A stretch of 58,711 bases of DNA from Alphaproteobacteria bacterium. GTDB lineage: Bacteria > Pseudomonadota > Alphaproteobacteria > Rickettsiales > Rickettsiaceae. A program made the translations under genes and the position numbers. Positions 33,449 through 44,634 of the stretch are shown piece after piece (the stretch's first letter is position 1; each line of letters opens with the position of its first letter). The notes beneath the pieces are model-generated. The model saw nothing but the letters and a program-made list of their open reading frames with translations, was not told where the DNA came from and searched no databases. The stretch lies in assembly GCA_020627625.1 (NCBI GenBank), contig JAHDGL010000002.1, forward strand, positions 1 through 58,711, given 5' to 3'.

Positions 33449-34855
33449 ATGATAAATTTTCTCAAGAAAAAAAGTTTCGAATCTATAAAAGAAACATACA
33501 AAACTAGTGGTTTAGATAAAAATCTAACAGCAATTGATTTAATTTTACTTGGACTTGGTGCGATTGTTGGTACCGGAGTTTTTGCATTGACAGGCTTAGT
33601 AGCTGCAAAATACGCTGGCCCTGCTGTGACCGTTTCATATGCTATCGCAGGTTTTGTCTGTGTTTTTGTAGCATTGGCATACACAGAACTTGCGACAATG
33701 TTACCAACCTCAGGTAGTGTGTATACCTATTCCTATGTTGCATTTGGTGAAGTTTTTGCCTGGCTTGTAGGTAGCTTGATAATTGTTGAATTAGGCTTTG
33801 CAATAGGCGCAGTAGCCGGCAGTTGGTCTGCTTATGTTCAGGGAATTTTAGTATCAGCTGGCTATGCTTTGCCTGAGTATTTAGTAAAAGCGCCTTCAGA
33901 GGGTGGTGTTATAAATTTACCAGCATTTTTGATTGTATCCTTGGTCGGTATAATGCTTTACCGTGGAACAAAAGAAAGTAAAAAATTAAATACTTTATTA
34001 GTTCTTATAAAAATGGCAGCTATATTTATTTTTATTTTCTTCGCAGCGCCACATTTTGATGCTACTAATTGGGAAAATTTTATGCCTTATGGTTTTGATG
34101 AAGTGCTGCACGGTGCATCTATTTTGTTTTTCGCTTATACTGGGTTTGGTACTTTAGCAAGTACTGCTGAGGAGTGTAAAAATCCAAAAAGAGATTTAAC
34201 GATAGGGATTATTGGATCTTTAATACTTGCAACATCTGTGTATATGTTGGTCGCAACTATGTTAACGGGTATTGTTCCATTTGAAGATTTAAATAACGCC
34301 CAACCTTTGGCGTATGGTTTAAAATTAATAGGTAGCGATATAGGTTCTGCACTTGTTGCAACTGGGGCAGTAGCTGGTATGACTACGGTAATTATGATTA
34401 ATTCTTATGGTATATCTAGAATTTTCTACGTTATTGCTCGTGATGGTTTATTGCCAAAGCAGCTAGCAAAAATACACCATAAATATGATAGCCCATACTG
34501 GACCTTAGCAATATTTACTATCATTACTGGTTTAATGTCCGCTTTTATTCCTTATAGTTTATTGGCCGAATTATCAAGTATGGGCGCTTTAACAGATTAT
34601 ATAGTAGTTGCGATTGTTGTAATGATATTTAGATTTAAATATCCAAATACTGAGCGTCCATTTAAATGCCCTGCAATATTCATAGTTGGACCAATAGCAT
34701 TATTTGCTTCTTTATATTTATTATTCAAGCAAATAATTGATGTAAATGGAGAATTCCTAGAAACTGGTAGAATTTTTGTATACTGGTTTATTATTGCGTT
34801 CGTTTTATATGTAATGAAGGCTTCTTTCTTCCAGAATAAAACAGAAACAAAATAA
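33449..34855 (+). CDS. APC-family amino acid permease
   Basis: LGLGAIVGTGVFALTG, AGFVCVFVALAYTELATMLPTSGSVYTYSY; 12-TM pattern. Confidence 0.9.
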   Translation: MINFLKKKSFESIKETYKTSGLDKNLTAIDLILLGLGAIVGTGVFALTGLVAAKYAGPAVTVSYAIAGFVCVFVALAYTELATMLPTSGSVYTYSYVAFGEVFAWLVGSLIIVELGFAIGAVAGSWSAYVQGILVSAGYALPEYLVKAPSEGGVINLPAFLIVSLVGIMLYRGTKESKKLNTLLVLIKMAAIFIFIFFAAPHFDATNWENFMPYGFDEVLHGASILFFAYTGFGTLASTAEECKNPKRDLTIGIIGSLILATSVYMLVATMLTGIVPFEDLNNAQPLAYGLKLIGSDIGSALVATGAVAGMTTVIMINSYGISRIFYVIARDGLLPKQLAKIHHKYDSPYWTLAIFTIITGLMSAFIPYSLLAELSSMGALTDYIVVAIVVMIFRFKYPNTERPFKCPAIFIVGPIALFASLYLLFKQIIDVNGEFLETGRIFVYWFIIAFVLYVMKASFFQNKTETK

Positions 34856-34874
34856 TAGTTTGATTTTTTTTCTG

Positions 34875-34912
34875 TATAGTGAGCGTGCGTTGAATTATGT
34901 ACGTTCACTATA
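34875..34912. repeat. Family D mini-palindrome
   Basis: TATAGTGAGCGTGCGTTGAATTATGTACGTTCACTATA. Confidence 0.7.
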
Positions 34913-34919
34913 AATCTTT

Positions 34920-35108
34920 TATAACGCGAATTTAGGATAAGAAATTTAGCAGATTTTTGTATAGATTAGGCAATTTTTAGTACAAAATGTTCTCAAAAAA
35001 CGGAGAATATCCGTAGATATTTGAGTATTTTTGGGGTTATTTTTTGCTAACAAAGTGTCAATCTATACGTAAATATGCAATTTTGCTTATCCTAAACTCG
35101 CGTTTATA
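34920..35108 (-). repeat. Family A palindromic element, copy A3 (reverse orientation)
   Basis: TATAACGCGAATTTAGGATAAGAAATTTAGC...GCTTATCCTAAACTCGCGTTTATA. Confidence 0.95.
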
Positions 35109-35109
35109 A

Positions 35110-35190
35110 GTAATACCAATTCCCATTTCAAATTATATATTAGCATTTTGCGCCGATTAGTCTGTGCTCACCTATCTATATATGCTGCGG
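35110..35190. repeat. Truncated family C element (C4)
   Basis: taataccaattcccatttcaaattatatattagcattttgcgccgattagtctgtgctcacc, ends abruptly at the 35191 hairpin. Confidence 0.82.
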
Positions 35191-35275
35191 AATAAATCAA
35201 GGATGAAGTGCAACACCTTATTTTTTTTGCATTTGTTATAGCACATTAGGTGTTGCACTTCATCCTTGATTTATT
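35191..35275. repeat. Perfect 28-bp inverted repeat (hairpin) with 29-nt loop
   Basis: AATAAATCAAGGATGAAGTGCAACACCT ... AGGTGTTGCACTTCATCCTTGATTTATT. Confidence 0.95.
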
Positions 35276-35385
35276 ATAAAGCTATATCTTTTTTTTAAAG
35301 AAAATTCTCTAATGTCATGGTGATTTACAATACCAAAGAGAAGACATGTACTTGAGGTGGTTGTCTTGATTTATTCAACCACTTA

Positions 35386-36261
35386 CTACTCTGTAACTGT
35401 TTTTCTAAACATAGATCCCATTGTAAATGCATCTACCCCTACTTTTTCAAAATTCTTGTACCAGGCATCAGAGCTTTTTGTTATTTTAATTAATCCAGGT
35501 AGCTGACCTTTAGAAGCTAAAATTACCCTGCTGATATCAGTAGATAAATTATAATATTCTTCAAAATGTTTAATAAATAATGCAGATTCTTTTTCTTTTA
35601 TTTTGCTAGCAGCAAAAGTATTTATTAATACTATCCCATCTGGTTTTAATATTTTTTTGATATTCTGCATAAATTCATCAGTTAAAAAAGACGGAGGAAT
35701 ATAGTCTGGAGTAAATGCATCAAGAAATACTATATCATAAATATTGGCTTCTGATTGCTTAACAAAATTAAATCCATCATCAATAAAAATATGGTTTTTG
35801 TCATCAGATTGAAAATTAAAATATTTTTTAACAAGCTTAGGTATATCCGAATTAATCTCAACAATATCAAGCTGAGCATCTGGAACTAATATATTTAAAG
35901 CCTTAGGCACAGTTGCACCACCAAGACCAATCATTAACATTTTATCGGGATTATCCTTAACAAATAAAGCACTTAGGAAAATTTGTGCATAATGAAATAC
36001 GCTTATTTGAGGACGTTCTGGTAACATACAACTTTGATTGACATCAGATGGAGGTTTCAAAAAAGACATACATCTGATTTTTTCTTCGTCCAAATCTTGT
36101 TCATATACCCAAACAGGGCCAAACTTATTTTTAGTATGTGATAATATAGTTACCTTATCTTTAGATTGATCGAATAAATATGGTTGAGAAAATAATTTTA
36201 ATAAAATTATTCCTATTATTACTATGCTTATTGGAAGTGCGAATAATAATTTTTTTTTCAT
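35386..36261 (-). CDS. Spermidine synthase-like SAM-dependent protein with N-terminal TM helix
   Basis: MLMIGLGGATVPKALNILVPDAQLDIVEIN, DIVFLDAFTPDYIPPSFLTDEF. Confidence 0.82.
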   Translation of the reverse strand: MKKKLLFALPISIVIIGIILLKLFSQPYLFDQSKDKVTILSHTKNKFGPVWVYEQDLDEEKIRCMSFLKPPSDVNQSCMLPERPQISVFHYAQIFLSALFVKDNPDKMLMIGLGGATVPKALNILVPDAQLDIVEINSDIPKLVKKYFNFQSDDKNHIFIDDGFNFVKQSEANIYDIVFLDAFTPDYIPPSFLTDEFMQNIKKILKPDGIVLINTFAASKIKEKESALFIKHFEEYYNLSTDISRVILASKGQLPGLIKITKSSDAWYKNFEKVGVDAFTMGSMFRKTVTE

Positions 36262-36331
36262 AGTGTATCACCTGTTTCTTGTCATATTCTTAAATTATAC
36301 TATTTGATAATAATTTATTGAATTAGTCTAA

Positions 36332-36498
36332 TATAGTAAATGAAATTAAGGTTTACACATTTTTTTAATTTATTCTTTATGTAATTTATACCTCATATTT
36401 TTCTTTTTCAATAGATTGGCATTTTAGGGAAAAAGCTCAAACCTAAATTCCAAAATGTTTTTACAAAATCGTATAAATCTCAACTTAAGTTTAATATA
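36332..36498. repeat. Family B palindromic MITE-like element, copy B2
   Basis: TATAGTAAATGAAATTAAGG...CTCAACTTAAGTTTAATATA; interior matches B1; overlaps the nuoF stop. Confidence 0.85.
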
Positions 36499-37742
36499 CG
36501 ATCCTCAATTTCGCTACGGAAATGTCTGATTAGCCCCTGAATTGGCCATGCAGCGGCATCACCAAGCGCGCAAATAGTGTGACCCTCTACTTGCTTTGTA
36601 ATATCTAATAACTCATCAATCTCATTTATTTGTGCATTGCCATTAACTAAACGCATCATTGTCCGCCACATCCAACCTGTGCCTTCTCTGCACGGTGTAC
36701 ATTGCCCACAAGATTCATGCATATAAAATTTACTTAAACGCGCAATTGCATAAATTATATCTGTGGACTGATCCATAACAATCACACCTCCAGTACCAAG
36801 CCCTGAGCCAACATTGCGCAATGCATCAAAATCCATAGTAACAGTTTCGCATACATCTTTTGGAATCATCGGCACAGAAGACCCTCCAGGTATAATCGCT
36901 TTTAAATTATCCCAACCGCCGCGAACTCCTCCGGCATGTTTCTCTATTAATTCCTTGAGCGGTATTCCCATTTCCTCTTCAACATTACAGGGTTTGTTTA
37001 CGTGACCAGAGATGCAAAATAATTTACTACCAGTATTATTTTCCCGGCCAAGACTAGCAAACCAGTCAGAGCCACGTCTTAAGATTGTTGGTACAACTGC
37101 AATTGATTCAACATTGTTAATTGTAGTTGGACAACCATATAAGCCAGCACCAGCAGGGAAGGGTGGTTTTAAACGTGGAAATCCTTTTTTCCCTTCTAGA
37201 CTTTCAAGCAATGCCGTTTCCTCGCCGCAAATATAAGCGCCAGCACCTCTATGCAAATAAATGTTTATATCATAACCAGATCCACATGCATTTTTACCTA
37301 TTAATTTCGCAGCATAAGCCTCATCTATAGCTTCTTGTAAAATTACGGCTTCATTGTAAAATTCACCACGAATATATATGTAGCAACTATGTGCGCCTAT
37401 TCCTACGCTTGCCAAAACACAGCCTTCTATTAATTTATGCGGGTGATATCGTAAAATATCTCTATCTTTACAAGTTCCTGGTTCGGATTCATCAGCATTA
37501 ACAACTAAATAGGATGGTTTAGGGTGATCTTTTGGCATGAATGACCATTTCATACCAGTAGAAAACCCAGCGCCACCACGTCCTCTAAGACCAGAATTTT
37601 TTATCTGGCCAACTATCCAATCTCTGCCTTTTAAAATAAAATTTTTAGTACCTTCCCAATCTCCTAAATCTTTTGAATTTTTTAAATCTGTTGGATGTTC
37701 ACCATCCAAATTTGTAAAAATTTTATCCTTATCTTTAATCAT
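36480..37742 (-). CDS. nuoF: NADH-quinone oxidoreductase subunit F
   Basis: [52 protein letters not shown]. Confidence 0.98.
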   Translation of the reverse strand: MIKDKDKIFTNLDGEHPTDLKNSKDLGDWEGTKNFILKGRDWIVGQIKNSGLRGRGGAGFSTGMKWSFMPKDHPKPSYLVVNADESEPGTCKDRDILRYHPHKLIEGCVLASVGIGAHSCYIYIRGEFYNEAVILQEAIDEAYAAKLIGKNACGSGYDINIYLHRGAGAYICGEETALLESLEGKKGFPRLKPPFPAGAGLYGCPTTINNVESIAVVPTILRRGSDWFASLGRENNTGSKLFCISGHVNKPCNVEEEMGIPLKELIEKHAGGVRGGWDNLKAIIPGGSSVPMIPKDVCETVTMDFDALRNVGSGLGTGGVIVMDQSTDIIYAIARLSKFYMHESCGQCTPCREGTGWMWRTMMRLVNGNAQINEIDELLDITKQVEGHTICALGDAAAWPIQGLIRHFRSEIEDRILNLS

Positions 37743-37785
37743 GTTTTTATTTGCTTGTATAATTCAAGAACATTATTATTTAATC

Positions 37786-38334
37786 TTAATTATTGAATTC
37801 ATTATTATTTTTTCTTAAATCTTCAATGATTTCTTGTATTTTTTGATCATCAAGATTCTCGTAATAATTATCATTAATTTGTATCATCGGGGCATTAACG
37901 CAGGCTCCTAAACATTCTACTTCTGAGATAGTAAACAAGTCATCTTTTGAAGTCTCTCCGCATTTGGTTTTTGTATATTTTTCACAAGAACTCATAATAT
38001 CTTTTGCACCGCGAAGCCAGCAGGGTGTTGTTCCACAAACTTGTATATGATATTTACCAACAGGTTTAGTATTATACATACTATAAAATGTTGCAACTTC
38101 ATAAATTCGTATAAATGGTTCAGAAATATAATTCGCCACATATTCTATAGCTGAAACAGAGAGCCATCCCTGATTCTGTCTTTGTGCTAGATCGAGTAAA
38201 GGCAGAGCTGCGCTTTTCTGACGATTCTCTGGGTATTTAGCAATTATCTCTTGAGCTTTTTGTAGATTTTCTTGATTGAAAGCAAACTTCTGTTGAGTTT
38301 CTTTTTTGTGGTTTGTCATCTGTTGGCTTGTCAT
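37786..38334 (-). CDS. nuoE: NADH-quinone oxidoreductase subunit E
   Basis: [30 protein letters not shown]. Confidence 0.97.
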   Translation of the reverse strand: MTSQQMTNHKKETQQKFAFNQENLQKAQEIIAKYPENRQKSAALPLLDLAQRQNQGWLSVSAIEYVANYISEPFIRIYEVATFYSMYNTKPVGKYHIQVCGTTPCWLRGAKDIMSSCEKYTKTKCGETSKDDLFTISEVECLGACVNAPMIQINDNYYENLDDQKIQEIIEDLRKNNNEFNN

Positions 38335-39566
38335 CTGTCAATTTCTCCAAATACTATATCAAGACTAGAAATCACCGCTACTACATCCGCCATCAAATGA
38401 CCTTTAGTCATGAATTCTAATCCCTGTAAATGTGCAAATCCTGGTGCTTTTATACGGCACCTATAAGGTTTATTAGTCCCATCTGAATATAAATAAACGC
38501 CAAATTCACCTTTTGGTGCCTCTACCATAGCGTAAGTCTCGCCTTTCGGCACATTATACCCTTCAGTGTATAATTTAAAATGATTAATCATTGCTTCCAT
38601 TGATTCTTTCATTTTGCTACGTTTTGGTGGTGTTAATTTTACATCAAGTGAGCGCACTTCTCCTTCTGGTATATTATTGATACATTGATCAATGATGCTA
38701 ATTGATTGATACATTTCTTCAATTCGTACTAAATAACGATCATAACAATCTCCATTTTTACCAATTGGTACATCAAAATTTAACCGATCATATATTTCAT
38801 AAGGATTACTTTTTCTCAAATCCCATTCTATACCAGAACCTCTTAGCATTGGACCAGAAAAACCCCAATCCATCGCCTGTTTCTGGCTTACAACACCAAT
38901 TCCAACTAGCCTTTGTTTCCAAACGCGATTATTATTTAGTAATGTTTCAACATCGGCTAGTTGCTTTACAAATTCTTTGTTAAATGTTGCTATATCTTCA
39001 AGTAAACCCTTTGGTAAATCAGCCGCAACTCCGCCTGGGCGAAAATAATTAGAATGCATACGAGAACCCGAGACGCGCTCATAAAATTCCATAATTTTTT
39101 CACGCTCCTCGAAAAGCCATAATAAAGGTGTAGTAGCACCAAGATCAACGGCTTGCGTTCCTATATTTAATGCATGATTCAAAATTCTTGTTAATTCAGA
39201 AAATAATACTCTGATATATTGCGCTCTGATTGGAACTTCACATTTTAATAATTTTTCTACGGATAATGCAAAAGCATGTTCCTGGCACATAGGCGAGACA
39301 TAATCAAGGCGATCAAAATAGGGTATAGCTTGCGTATATGTTTTATGTTCTATTAATTTTTCTGTGCCTCTATGTAGCAAACCAATATGTGGATCAGCCT
39401 TATTGATTACTTCTCCATCCATTTCTAGGATTAGACGTAATACTCCGTGCGCAGCAGGATGTTGAGGGCCAAAATTAATAGTTGTAGTTTTTCTAGCAGA
39501 TTTAATAATATTTTCTTCAGTTTTTTTTGTATTAATAATTGTTTCGTTAAGCTTTGCATTTGTCAT
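38331..39566 (-). CDS. nuoD: NADH-quinone oxidoreductase subunit D
   Basis: [58 protein letters not shown]. Confidence 0.98.
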   Translation of the reverse strand: MTNAKLNETIINTKKTEENIIKSARKTTTINFGPQHPAAHGVLRLILEMDGEVINKADPHIGLLHRGTEKLIEHKTYTQAIPYFDRLDYVSPMCQEHAFALSVEKLLKCEVPIRAQYIRVLFSELTRILNHALNIGTQAVDLGATTPLLWLFEEREKIMEFYERVSGSRMHSNYFRPGGVAADLPKGLLEDIATFNKEFVKQLADVETLLNNNRVWKQRLVGIGVVSQKQAMDWGFSGPMLRGSGIEWDLRKSNPYEIYDRLNFDVPIGKNGDCYDRYLVRIEEMYQSISIIDQCINNIPEGEVRSLDVKLTPPKRSKMKESMEAMINHFKLYTEGYNVPKGETYAMVEAPKGEFGVYLYSDGTNKPYRCRIKAPGFAHLQGLEFMTKGHLMADVVAVISSLDIVFGEIDR

Positions 39567-39568
39567 AA

Positions 39569-40168
39569 TTATTTCCCTGCTTTTTCATCACCAGGTAATT
39601 TATATTCTCCTGGACCTTGCCATGGAGATGTAAAATCAAAATTTCTAAATTCTTGTTCCAAAGAAACAGGTTCATATATTACTTTTTCTAAATTTTTATC
39701 ATACTTTACTTGTAGATGACCTGTTAGAGGAAAATCTTTGCGTAATGGGTGCCCTACAAAACCATAATCAGTTAAAATCCTGCGCATATCTGGAGAATCT
39801 TGAAATTCTATCCCAAACATATCAAAAGCTTCTCTTTCGTACCAACAAGCAGCTTTATATAAAGATGCAATTGATGGAATTTTAACATTCTCGTCTAATT
39901 TTATTTTGAATAATATACGTTTATTTAATTTCAGACTCAGCAAGTTATAGACCACTTCAAATCTATCTGAACGTTCAGGAAAATCTGCTGCGAATAAATC
40001 TGTTAAAATGTTAAAACGTAATTGATTATTTTCTTGTAGAAATTTTAAGATTTTATGTAAATCATTGATGTTAATCAAATATGCAGCATCAAAATTTCCT
40101 ATTGTAATAGGAATATTATTTAAATTATTTTTTTGCAAAAATACGTCTATTATTTGTAGAAAACTCAT
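39569..40168 (-). CDS. nuoC: NADH-quinone oxidoreductase subunit C
   Basis: [40 protein letters not shown]. Confidence 0.97.
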   Translation of the reverse strand: MSFLQIIDVFLQKNNLNNIPITIGNFDAAYLININDLHKILKFLQENNQLRFNILTDLFAADFPERSDRFEVVYNLLSLKLNKRILFKIKLDENVKIPSIASLYKAACWYEREAFDMFGIEFQDSPDMRRILTDYGFVGHPLRKDFPLTGHLQVKYDKNLEKVIYEPVSLEQEFRNFDFTSPWQGPGEYKLPGDEKAGK

Positions 40169-40182
40169 CTATATTACCTTCA

Positions 40183-40713
40183 TTACCCCTTAAACTTAGT
40201 TGTTCTACGAATTTTCTTTTGTAGTTGCATTAATCCATAAATTAGTGCTTCAGCAGTTGGAGGGCACCCTGGTACATAAACATCAACAGGTACTATTTGA
40301 TCACACCCCCTAACTACAGAGTAGGAATAATGATAATAACCACCACCATTAGCGCAACTTCCCATAGAAATAACATATTTCGGCTCTGCCATTTGATCGT
40401 AAACCCTACGCATCGCAGGCGCCATTTTATTTGTTAATGTTCCTGCAACTATCATTAAATCGGCTTGTCTCGGGCTTGGGCGAAATAAAAAACCAAATCT
40501 ATCCATATCATACCTACTAGCTGCTGCTTGCATCATTTCTACTGCGCAGCAAGCAAGACCAAAACTCATTGGCCATAAAGAGTTGGAACGTGCCCAACTG
40601 ACTAAATCATCTATTTTAGAAACTACAAAGCCACGATTAGACATTTCTTCTGTAAAGAAATCATCTTGTTTTTGGATTATTGTTTCTTGTTTCATAATTT
40701 TATTCCCAATCAA
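40183..40713 (-). CDS. nuoB: NADH-quinone oxidoreductase subunit B
   Basis: [51 protein letters not shown]. Confidence 0.98.
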   Translation of the reverse strand: MIGNKIMKQETIIQKQDDFFTEEMSNRGFVVSKIDDLVSWARSNSLWPMSFGLACCAVEMMQAAASRYDMDRFGFLFRPSPRQADLMIVAGTLTNKMAPAMRRVYDQMAEPKYVISMGSCANGGGYYHYSYSVVRGCDQIVPVDVYVPGCPPTAEALIYGLMQLQKKIRRTTKFKG

Positions 40714-41080
40714 GAGCCCCCTTTTTCCATTCGTAGATAAAGCCTACTGTTAATATTAATAAAAATACCATCATTGACCAAAAGCCAAATAAACCTATAG
40801 ATTTTAAATTAATTGCCCATGGAATAAGAAAAGCTATTTCAAGGTCAAAAATAATAAATAAAATTGCTACTAAATAAAAACGAATATCAAATTTACCTCT
40901 TGCATCACCAAAAGCATCAAATCCACACTCATAACTGGATAACTTATCGCGCTGGGGTTTTTGTTGTGCTAGTAATTTTGGCAAAACAGCCACAATAATA
41001 GAAACTAATGTCGCAATTCCAAAAAATACAGCGATTGGCAAATATTCTGTAATAAAATCTGTTTGTGCTAACATTTTCAA
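40700..41080 (-). CDS. nuoA: NADH-quinone oxidoreductase subunit A
   Basis: [41 protein letters not shown]. Confidence 0.97.
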   Translation of the reverse strand: MKMLAQTDFITEYLPIAVFFGIATLVSIIVAVLPKLLAQQKPQRDKLSSYECGFDAFGDARGKFDIRFYLVAILFIIFDLEIAFLIPWAINLKSIGLFGFWSMMVFLLILTVGFIYEWKKGALDWE

Positions 41081-41293
41081 TTATGATAAGTATTTGTTTG
41101 CGCTAATAATAATTATTTATTATTAATTAGCTACACTAAAAACTTACTTTTATCAATAATAAAGTGTGAGCCTCGATCTAATCGTTAAGAAATAATTTCA
41201 TCTAATTCACGTTTATAGATTATATGTATGTAATAAGATTATTAATTAATTAATTAATGAATGAATAATCTTTGTTGTGCTTGATTGATATTT

Positions 41294-42142
41294 TTAGTCT
41301 CTGAGTAATTCATTGATACTAACTTTAGCACGAGTTTTTTTATCCACCTGTTTTATAATTACTGCGCAATAAAGGCCTGGTAAGTTAGGCTTATCAGAAG
41401 GCATATTACCAGGAACTATTACCGAATATGCTGGAATTTTGCCATAAGTTATTTTGCCAGTATTTCGATCTATTATCTTTGTTGAGGATCCAATAAAAAC
41501 TCCCATACTAATCACAGCACCTTCTTCTACTAAAACTCCTTCGACTATTTCGGATCGAGCGCCAATAAAGCAATTATCTTCTATAATCACAGGAGACGCC
41601 TGCAGAGGTTCTAAAACACCACCTATGCCAGCCCCGCCTGATATATGACAATTCTTACCAACATGCGCACAAGATCCTATAGTTGCCCAGCTATCTACAA
41701 GAGTTCCTTCGCCAACATGTGCGCCAATATTAATAAATGAGGGCATAATTACAGTATTATTTGCAAGATACGCACCTTGTCTTACAAAAGCACCTGGCAC
41801 CAACCTTACACCAGATTCTTCTAGTTCCTCTTGGTCATCTTTGTTGAATTTAGGTGGTATTTTATCGTACCATTTTATACAATTTCCATCATATATTTGC
41901 ATGGATGATGTTTTAAAGCTAAGCAAGATGGCTTTTTTTACCCATTGATTTACTTGCCATGTATCCTTTATTTTTTCGCATACAGATATTTTACCATTCC
42001 CTAATTCAACTATAATTTGATCTATTAACTCTTTAGCTTGTTTAAACTTAATAGAATTTTTATTTAAAGAATCTTTGTTTTGCCAAAATTCCTCAATTTC
42101 TGTAATATAATTTTGCATAATATTATTTATTTGTAAATTCAA
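41294..42142 (-). CDS. dapD: 2,3,4,5-tetrahydropyridine-2,6-dicarboxylate N-succinyltransferase
   Basis: [44 protein letters not shown]. Confidence 0.97.
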   Translation of the reverse strand: MNLQINNIMQNYITEIEEFWQNKDSLNKNSIKFKQAKELIDQIIVELGNGKISVCEKIKDTWQVNQWVKKAILLSFKTSSMQIYDGNCIKWYDKIPPKFNKDDQEELEESGVRLVPGAFVRQGAYLANNTVIMPSFINIGAHVGEGTLVDSWATIGSCAHVGKNCHISGGAGIGGVLEPLQASPVIIEDNCFIGARSEIVEGVLVEEGAVISMGVFIGSSTKIIDRNTGKITYGKIPAYSVIVPGNMPSDKPNLPGLYCAVIIKQVDKKTRAKVSINELLRD

Positions 42143-42195
42143 GTTGAATCTATATCTTTGTTGGAATAGAATAAAAGAAAATTAAATAATAATCA

Positions 42196-42990
42196 ATGAT
42201 GGATATTACTTGCCCAAAATGTGGTGCAAAATTTACAGTTTCTGCAGAAAAGCTTGGTACTCAAGACAGAAAAGTTAGATGTTCGAAATGCTCTCATATC
42301 TGGTTATATAAAACAGAGAATAAAACTAATGATGCTGATTTGCAGTATGATGTTAAGTTGAATTCTGGGGGTAAGTTGAATTCTGGGGGTAAGTTGAAAT
42401 CTGATGTTAAGTTTGAATCAGACATAAAATCGCAAGACATAGACTTGCAAAGTGCAAAAGTAAAAGCTGATAGTAAATTTGAATCTGGTGTAGATATGAA
42501 ATTTGACATTGATTCATCGGAAAAAAGACCAGGAGTGACTACTTCTTTGGATAAAGGGATTAATTTACCAGCATTGTTACCTATAAGAATTTCACCATAT
42601 TCTTTTATAATGCCAATATTATTGATAGGATTAATTTTACTGATGCTAACTATATTATTTGCTAATAAGTTAGGTATCGAATCTTTGTTTGATGAAAGTT
42701 TAGTTACTGTCAAAGATTTGCAAATAACTAATCAAGAAGACTTAAATAAAATTACTGTAAATTACAAAATACATAATTCTTCTATCGAAGTAGTAAAAAC
42801 TCCTCTAGTGCGCATTAGATTGTTTGATAAAAATAATAAGCTTTTAAAATCACAAATTTATGATCATAAAGATATTAATGTTAAACCTAATAAATGTGTG
42901 AAAGTAAAAACTGAATTTGAATCAGCTCCGGCATTAGTAGATAATGTAGATGTAACTATTGGCAATAAAATAGACTTTATTTTAGATTAA
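42196..42990 (+). CDS. MJ0042-type zinc-ribbon membrane protein (DUF3426-like)
   Basis: ITCPKCGAKFTVSAEKLGTQDRKVRCSKCSHIW, low-complexity linker, one TM helix, C-terminal beta domain. Confidence 0.82.
   Translation: MMDITCPKCGAKFTVSAEKLGTQDRKVRCSKCSHIWLYKTENKTNDADLQYDVKLNSGGKLNSGGKLKSDVKFESDIKSQDIDLQSAKVKADSKFESGVDMKFDIDSSEKRPGVTTSLDKGINLPALLPIRISPYSFIMPILLIGLILLMLTILFANKLGIESLFDESLVTVKDLQITNQEDLNKITVNYKIHNSSIEVVKTPLVRIRLFDKNNKLLKSQIYDHKDINVKPNKCVKVKTEFESAPALVDNVDVTIGNKIDFILD
42352..42423 (+). repeat. In-frame 18-bp tandem repeat (4 units) in the zinc-ribbon protein
   Basis: gttaagttgaattctggg / ggtaagttgaattctggg / ggtaagttgaaatctgat / gttaagtttgaatcagac. Confidence 0.92.
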
Positions 42991-43084
42991 ATCTACTAGA
43001 GATAATAGTTTTAGTTATCATTTGATTGGCAACTTGATATAACCCAATGAAGCTAATTTGTTGTGCTAATTTAACTTAAAATAT

Positions 43085-43130
43085 GTATAGTTCAACTTTA
43101 TTTGCTATAGTTCAGCACATGTTTACTATA
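43085..43130. repeat. Family D element (composite)
   Basis: TATAGTTCAACTTTATTTGCTATAGTTCAGCACATGTTTACTATA; coordinates approximate by 1-3 nt. Confidence 0.72.
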
Positions 43131-43189
43131 TACGCTGCGCAGCCTCATCTTGAAATACAAAATTCTAATTCAAAATGAGAAATGGTATA
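43129..43189. repeat. Half family C element (C5)
   Basis: tatacgctgcgcagcctcatcttgaaatac...taattcaaaatgagaaatggtata. Confidence 0.8.
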
Positions 43190-43199
43190 ATGCTTAAGT

Positions 43200-43763
43200 T
43201 TACAAGGCGATTTTGGCTTTAAATTTTTCTATATCATTACTTATAAGCAATTTTAGATTTTGAGACAAAAGAATTAAACGATCTTTTAATAATGCTTTTT
43301 CGTCATCGTCAAATTTGCTTAAAACATAATCAGATACTTGATAATTTGAATGAGCTGGACGACCTACGCCAATTCTTAAACGTTGATAATTAGCGCCAAC
43401 TAGGTTATTAATTGATTTTAAACCGTTATGTCCACCAGAGCTTCCGCCAATTTTATGCTTTATTTTTCCAAGGGATAAATCAATGTCATCGTGAATGACT
43501 ATGATTTTATCAAGGTCTATTTTATAAAATCGGGCAATTGATTTTACCGCTGATCCGGATAGATTCATAAATGTATTGGGTTTGCAAAGAATTATCTTTC
43601 CAATTTCACAGTCACCTGCAGATATCTCTGAGTTAAATTTAGATTTTGATAACCAAGAAAGATTATACTGATCTGATATAGTGTCAACTGCTGTGAATCC
43701 AATATTATGTCTAGTGTTGTTATAATTATTTCCCGGGTTACCAAGTCCTGCAATTAATATCAT
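43200..43763 (-). CDS. pth: Peptidyl-tRNA hydrolase
   Basis: LIAGLGNPGNNYNNTRHNIGFTAVD, KPNTFMNLSGSAV, VIHDDIDLSLGKIKHKIGGSSGGHNGLKSI. Confidence 0.98.
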   Translation of the reverse strand: MILIAGLGNPGNNYNNTRHNIGFTAVDTISDQYNLSWLSKSKFNSEISAGDCEIGKIILCKPNTFMNLSGSAVKSIARFYKIDLDKIIVIHDDIDLSLGKIKHKIGGSSGGHNGLKSINNLVGANYQRLRIGVGRPAHSNYQVSDYVLSKFDDDEKALLKDRLILLSQNLKLLISNDIEKFKAKIAL

Positions 43764-43806
43764 TACGTACTAATATTTTTTTGTATATTGGTTGATATTA
43801 TTTTCC

Positions 43807-43990
43807 TAACGTGAATTAAGGATAAGAAATTTAGTAGATTTTTGTATAAAATAAAGTAGTTTTAAACAAAAAACGTTCTAAAAAGTGGAGCGTAGCAATA
43901 GCTACGTGAGCATTTTTAGGTTGTTATTTGCTTCAAAATAGATATTTTAAACAAATAATATGCAAATCTTCTTATCCTTAATTCACGTTA
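43807..43990. repeat. Family A' element, copy A4 (diverged interior)
   Basis: TAACGTGAATTAAGGATAAGAAATTTAGTAG...CTTCTTATCCTTAATTCACGTTA; inner hairpin CGTAGCaataGCTACG. Confidence 0.88.
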
Positions 43991-44007
43991 TAAGAGCTAT
44001 TTACTTA

Positions 44008-44634
44008 TTACGCCTTAGATTCGGCTGATTCATTGGTTGCTTCTGCTGGATTTTCAGCTTCATCCTCTGACTTACCTTTCTTACCAACTATAGATGCTAT
44101 TACAAATTCTGGATCATCTAAAAGCTTAGCCCCTTCAGGTAGTACTGCCTTTTTAGCTTTTATAGAAGTAGATATCGGCATTGTTTTAACGTCTATTTCT
44201 ATTTTTCTGGGTAATTTATCCACAGGGCATAAAATATTAAGCGATCTTCTAACGGTGTTAAAATAACCACCCTTTGTCACACCAACACAATTATGCTTGT
44301 TAACATAAACGATAGGGACCTGCATTTTTTGCATTTTCTTTTCTAGGAATACAAAGTCAGCATGTGTAACTAACTCTGTTATGGGATGTAGGTCAATAGC
44401 TTTTGGAAGTACTGTATATTTCTTCTTGTTGATTTCAAATTCTATGAGTTGAGATATATATTGAGGCTTTCTATAACATTTAGTAATTTCTTTTTCTTCT
44501 ACAGAAATCGACATTGGATCCTTTCCTGCTCCATAAATTGTTGCTGGAATCATTCCTTTATTTCTAAGAGCTCTAGAAGCTCCGGTTCCTGTTTCTGTGC
44601 GCATTTCAGCCGCAAGAGTTATTGCATCGCTCAT
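44008..44634 (-). CDS. rplY: 50S ribosomal protein L25/general stress protein Ctc
   Basis: TETGTGASRALRNKGMIPATIYGAGKDP, PKAIDLHPITELVTHADF. Confidence 0.95.
   Translation of the reverse strand: MSDAITLAAEMRTETGTGASRALRNKGMIPATIYGAGKDPMSISVEEKEITKCYRKPQYISQLIEFEINKKKYTVLPKAIDLHPITELVTHADFVFLEKKMQKMQVPIVYVNKHNCVGVTKGGYFNTVRRSLNILCPVDKLPRKIEIDVKTMPISTSIKAKKAVLPEGAKLLDDPEFVIASIVGKKGKSEDEAENPAEATNESAESKA

Noticed and set aside
36480-41080. Truncated nuo operon as evidence of decay
   Set aside because: nuoA-F as a separate block from nuoG-N is a known arrangement in Rickettsiales; all six ORFs look intact.
41242-41272. ATTA/TTAA tetranucleotide run (attaattaattaattaatgaatgaat) as a functional repeat
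   Set aside because: Short and imperfect in AT-rich intergenic sequence; nothing further supports it.
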